From Acidimicrobiia bacterium (GTDB lineage: Bacteria; Actinomycetota; Acidimicrobiia; Acidimicrobiales; Ilumatobacteraceae), in contig JACCUL010000270.1 of assembly GCA_013811855.1 (NCBI GenBank), forward strand, positions 1 through 6,823: 6,823 nt of DNA, written 5' to 3'. Of the stretch, positions 5,119 to 6,823 are shown piece after piece (the first letter of the stretch is position 1; every line of letters starts with the position of its first letter). The translations under genes and the position numbers were made by a program. The notes below the pieces were generated by a model. It was not told where the DNA came from. It searched no databases and was given only the letters and a program-made list of their open reading frames with translations.

Positions 5119-5317
5119 CCAGCACAAGCCGCACGAGGCGCCATCACGTCACCCCGCCAGCCGGACCCCCGGATCTGGCGGACCCTCGTCGAGATCCGGG
5201 CGCTCAACAGCGAGCGCGCGCAGCGCGAAGTTGACCGCGTCGCGCTGGTGGCGACGCGGTAGCGCGACATCACCGTTGCGCGCGCCGCGCCGCCGAGGTT
5301 GATGGTTGTCGTGCCAC
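5115..5317 (-). pseudogene. VapB ribbon-helix-helix antitoxin relic with three frameshifts
   Basis: The family text can be read in order if three indels are allowed. GTG-GCA-CG at 5317 starts VAR, then one base is missing near 5310. TTINLGGAARATVMSRYRVA follows, a shift at about 5245-5251 gives RDAVNFALRALAVERPDLDE, and an extra G near 5184 returns the frame to VRQIRGSGWRGDVMAPRA. This matches VapB antitoxins with a TTINLDD start and a GSGWxGD tail. The last two shifts cancel, so the ends share a frame, but the central helix would be read wrongly. The stop overlaps the VapC relic start. I call this a decayed module. Confidence 0.68.
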
Positions 5318-5389
5318 CCAGAGGTGATGCACATGCCGTCTGCGTCCCACGCGTCGTGTGAGCCGGGCGATCGACGTCGCAGGCGCCGA

Positions 5390-6241
5390 TCACGGCTGCT
5401 GCGACTCGGTCGCCTCGCTCGCGTCTTCCCGCATGCCGAGCACGTCGGCCGGATCGATCTCCTCGAGGTCGTCGAAGCCGCCGTGACCCGCGATCCCGGC
5501 GAGTCGTTCGTGACGCCTCGTCTTCAGCAGGTTCTGGACGTCGGCGTCGCCCTTCGTGAGGAGCCGGAGCGCCTCTTGCGGATCGGTGTCGCGCAGGTAC
5601 TCGAATCCGAGTGGTGTGAGCTTGACCAGGTCGACGAGCAATGACGCCATTTTCGCGATGACCTCCTCGCCGGGGCCGGCCTGCCTCCCGAGCGTCGTCT
5701 CGCGTAGGGCGCGGCGACGCAGATCGATCTGCTTCTCCCATCCCTCGTGGTCGGGTTCACCTCGGAAGGCCAACCGGAGTGCGGCGCCCACGGACTCGGG
5801 CGCTTCGTCGAGCAAGGAGCCCACGCGTTCGACGAAGTGGTCCCAGGCACGTGGTGTGCCGAGAGCGAGGGTGACCAAGTGGGCGGCGTCGAGGTTGACG
5901 CGCTCAAGGTCGCCCGTCTGCACCGGTTCGATCAGGTCGGCGGTGTGGCCGGCGGGGGGTAGGAAGAACCAGCCGATCGGGAAACCGAAGCACCGGGAGA
6001 AGGCGACCACCTCGGCGACGTCGATGTTGCGACGCCGCTCGCTGTCGTAAGTCTTCTCGATCGCCGAGATGCCGGCCTGGTTGAGCTTGTAGCCGAGGAA
6101 CGGCTCCAGCTGTTCACCCGTCTCGGCCTGAGTCCATCCGTACGCCTCGCGAGCCCGAGCGAAGTTATAGGCCACGATCTGGTGGGCGGTGAGCGACGGA
6201 GGAGGCGGCTCCGGTTGCTCGGCCCGCTTTCGACCGACCAT
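5390..6241 (-). CDS. XRE-family transcriptional regulator of an integrative element
   Basis: A 283-residue DNA-binding protein. After a Pro-rich leader, residues about 17-90 hold the XRE-type helix-turn-helix region (LTAHQIVAYNFARAREAYGW, TQAETGEQL, then AGISAIEKTYD), followed by the typical VVAFSRCFGFPIGWFFLPP segment. Residues 100-283 form a helical C-terminal region seen in regulators of actinobacterial conjugative and integrative elements; I cannot assign an enzymatic role. It is divergent from the HTH gene at 6346, so it probably controls the intergenic promoters. Start choice: ATG at 6239-6241 gives the cleaner N-terminus and has a -10-like TATGTT 8 nt upstream. An in-frame ATG at 6268 would add 9 residues but would overlap that element. 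Confidence 0.85.
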   Translation of the reverse strand: MVGRKRAEQPEPPPPSLTAHQIVAYNFARAREAYGWTQAETGEQLEPFLGYKLNQAGISAIEKTYDSERRRNIDVAEVVAFSRCFGFPIGWFFLPPAGHTADLIEPVQTGDLERVNLDAAHLVTLALGTPRAWDHFVERVGSLLDEAPESVGAALRLAFRGEPDHEGWEKQIDLRRRALRETTLGRQAGPGEEVIAKMASLLVDLVKLTPLGFEYLRDTDPQEALRLLTKGDADVQNLLKTRRHERLAGIAGHGGFDDLEEIDPADVLGMREDASEATESQQP

Positions 6242-6249
6242 CGCGTCCC

Positions 6250-6307
6250 AACATACCGCACTACGCATCGGCAGTTCTTGACTTCAAGTTGGATCGGCGC
6301 GCATAGT
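6250..6307. promoter_or_regulatory. Divergent control region with CTTGACTTCAAG inverted repeat
   Basis: Rightward promoter: TTGACT (6278-6283) and CATAGT (6302-6307), spacer 18. The -35 lies inside a perfect inverted repeat, CTTGA-CT-TCAAG (6277-6288), a natural repressor site. Leftward: TATGTT (6250-6255) is a -10-like hexamer for the XRE gene, without a convincing -35. Control by the XRE protein is inferred from the layout. Confidence 0.5.
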
Positions 6308-6345
6308 CCGGCATCGGGGTTGGGCACTTCAGTAGAGGAGTAGCG

Positions 6346-6564
6346 ATGTTCGAGGACTTTCCGTCCGTGCTGACCGTCGACCAGATGGGCGATGCGCTCC
6401 AGATCGGCCGGACGCGGGCCTACGCGCTGACCGCCGAGTGGGAGCGCACCCACGGGAAGTCGGGCATGCCGTTCTTCTGGTGCGGTCATCAGAAGCGCAT
6501 CACGCGCTCGGCGCTGCTCTGGTACGTCGAGCAGTGCTGGGCCCAGAACCCACCGGCGGCGTAG
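6346..6564 (+). CDS. Excisionase-like small helix-turn-helix protein
   Basis: A 72-residue protein with an MerR/AlpA-like helix-turn-helix: VLTVDQMGDALQIGRTRAYA at residues 8-27, then MPFFWCGHQKRITRSALLWY, where the wing and the final helix match excisionase and DNA-binding proteins of the helix_turn_helix_17 kind. It has a good ribosome site (AGAGGAG, 6334-6340) 5 nt before ATG, unlike most other genes in the window. Its stop overlaps the next start (TAGTG), so the two are co-translated. Probable role: excision/directionality factor or activator of the element. No integrase is adjacent, so this remains inference. Confidence 0.8.
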   Translation: MFEDFPSVLTVDQMGDALQIGRTRAYALTAEWERTHGKSGMPFFWCGHQKRITRSALLWYVEQCWAQNPPAA

Positions 6565-6823
6565 TGCCTCCCGGCGCCGACGATCGAGGGACGATCACGC
6601 TCGGCGCGAGCGCCGCCGATCTCCGCCGCCAAACCGGACCAGTCGCGTGGTGTGCGCTCGAGGTCCTCGCCGCGCACGCGGCCGTCGAGTCTGACCGAGT
6701 CATCGCCTACCTGAGCGTCCGTGAGCTCGCAACGGCGCTCGGCATCGCGCCCAACACCGCGCACCGCGCCGCCGGACGGCTCGTGAGGCTCGGCCTGGCG
6801 CGCCCCGTCGAGCAGCGTCGCGC
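6564..6823 (+). CDS. Winged helix-turn-helix protein, N-terminal part, runs off right edge
   Basis: The GTG at 6564-6566 overlaps the upstream stop by one base and opens a frame that continues to the window end (86 codons visible). Residues 27-42 read VAWCALEVLAAHAAVE. Residues 50-80 form a helix-turn-helix (LSVRELATALGIAPNTAHRA, then GRLVRLGLARPV), similar to the N-terminal HTH of actinobacterial element proteins that read RELA-x-LGVAKDT. The one-base overlap shows an operon with the excisionase-like gene. It could be a regulator or the leading domain of a longer replication or transfer protein; the missing C-terminus would decide. Confidence 0.72.
   Translation, partial: MPPGADDRGTITLGASAADLRRQTGPVAWCALEVLAAHAAVESDRVIAYLSVRELATALGIAPNTAHRAAGRLVRLGLARPVEQRR

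Noticed and set aside
4615..5262. 215-residue plus-strand open frame
   Set aside because: It is antisense to vapB and the VapB relic, Arg/Pro/Thr-rich and shows no motif.
6489..6764. 91-residue minus-strand open frame
   Set aside because: It is antisense to the better supported HTH pair; the plus frame has a recognisable winged helix and a coupled start.
1..6823. CRISPR array or riboswitch
   Set aside because: No regularly spaced repeats beyond the two att-linked copies, and no conserved riboswitch core seen in any intergenic region.

Overview
High-GC DNA with GTG starts, consistent with an Actinomycetota chromosome; an acidimicrobial-type lineage is a guess from the protein families. The window reads as the accessory part of an integrative element, and almost every gene lies on the minus strand. 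I see no rRNA, CRISPR array, intact insertion sequence or complete tRNA.

Left end (1-1067): a tyrosine integrase pseudogene with at least four frameshifts runs leftwards off the edge. Just upstream of it is the 3' half of a tRNA-Gly(CCC) gene, an att-type scar. A 366-base gene-free stretch follows, with two direct copies of a TGGCACGG-based repeat that resemble integrase arm sites.

Middle (1068-5317): an array of toxin-antitoxin (TA) type genes. Reading from low to high coordinates there are: a MNT/HEPN pair whose HEPN member is frameshifted; a small-protein/nucleotidyltransferase pair overlapping by 11 bp; an unrecognised 139-residue protein with a C-terminal zinc ribbon; a DUF6933-type protein; an intact Phd-like VapB/PIN VapC pair; and a patch of relics consisting of a frameshifted VapB, a VapC truncated after about 11 residues and a possible Doc-like N-terminus pointing the other way. 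Several of these units have a -10-like hexamer 6-8 nt before a GTG or ATG start and no Shine-Dalgarno, suggesting independently promoted leaderless transcripts.

Right end (5390-6823): a divergent control region. An XRE-family regulator (minus) faces a 72-residue excisionase-like helix-turn-helix gene (plus). That gene overlaps the start of a winged-helix gene that runs off the window. This regulator/HTH/HTH layout is typical of the control region of actinobacterial integrative elements, and replication or transfer genes would be expected further right.

Overall picture (inference): the att-proximal end of an old integrative element has lost its working integrase. Successive TA modules have accumulated there and are in different stages of decay. 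Intact genes sit beside broken ones, so the frameshifts look mostly biological, but indel errors in the assembly cannot be excluded from sequence alone. I did not find a clearly new multi-gene system. The least explained parts are the zinc-ribbon gene, the small-protein/nucleotidyltransferase pair and the spaced half-sites upstream of the MNT gene.
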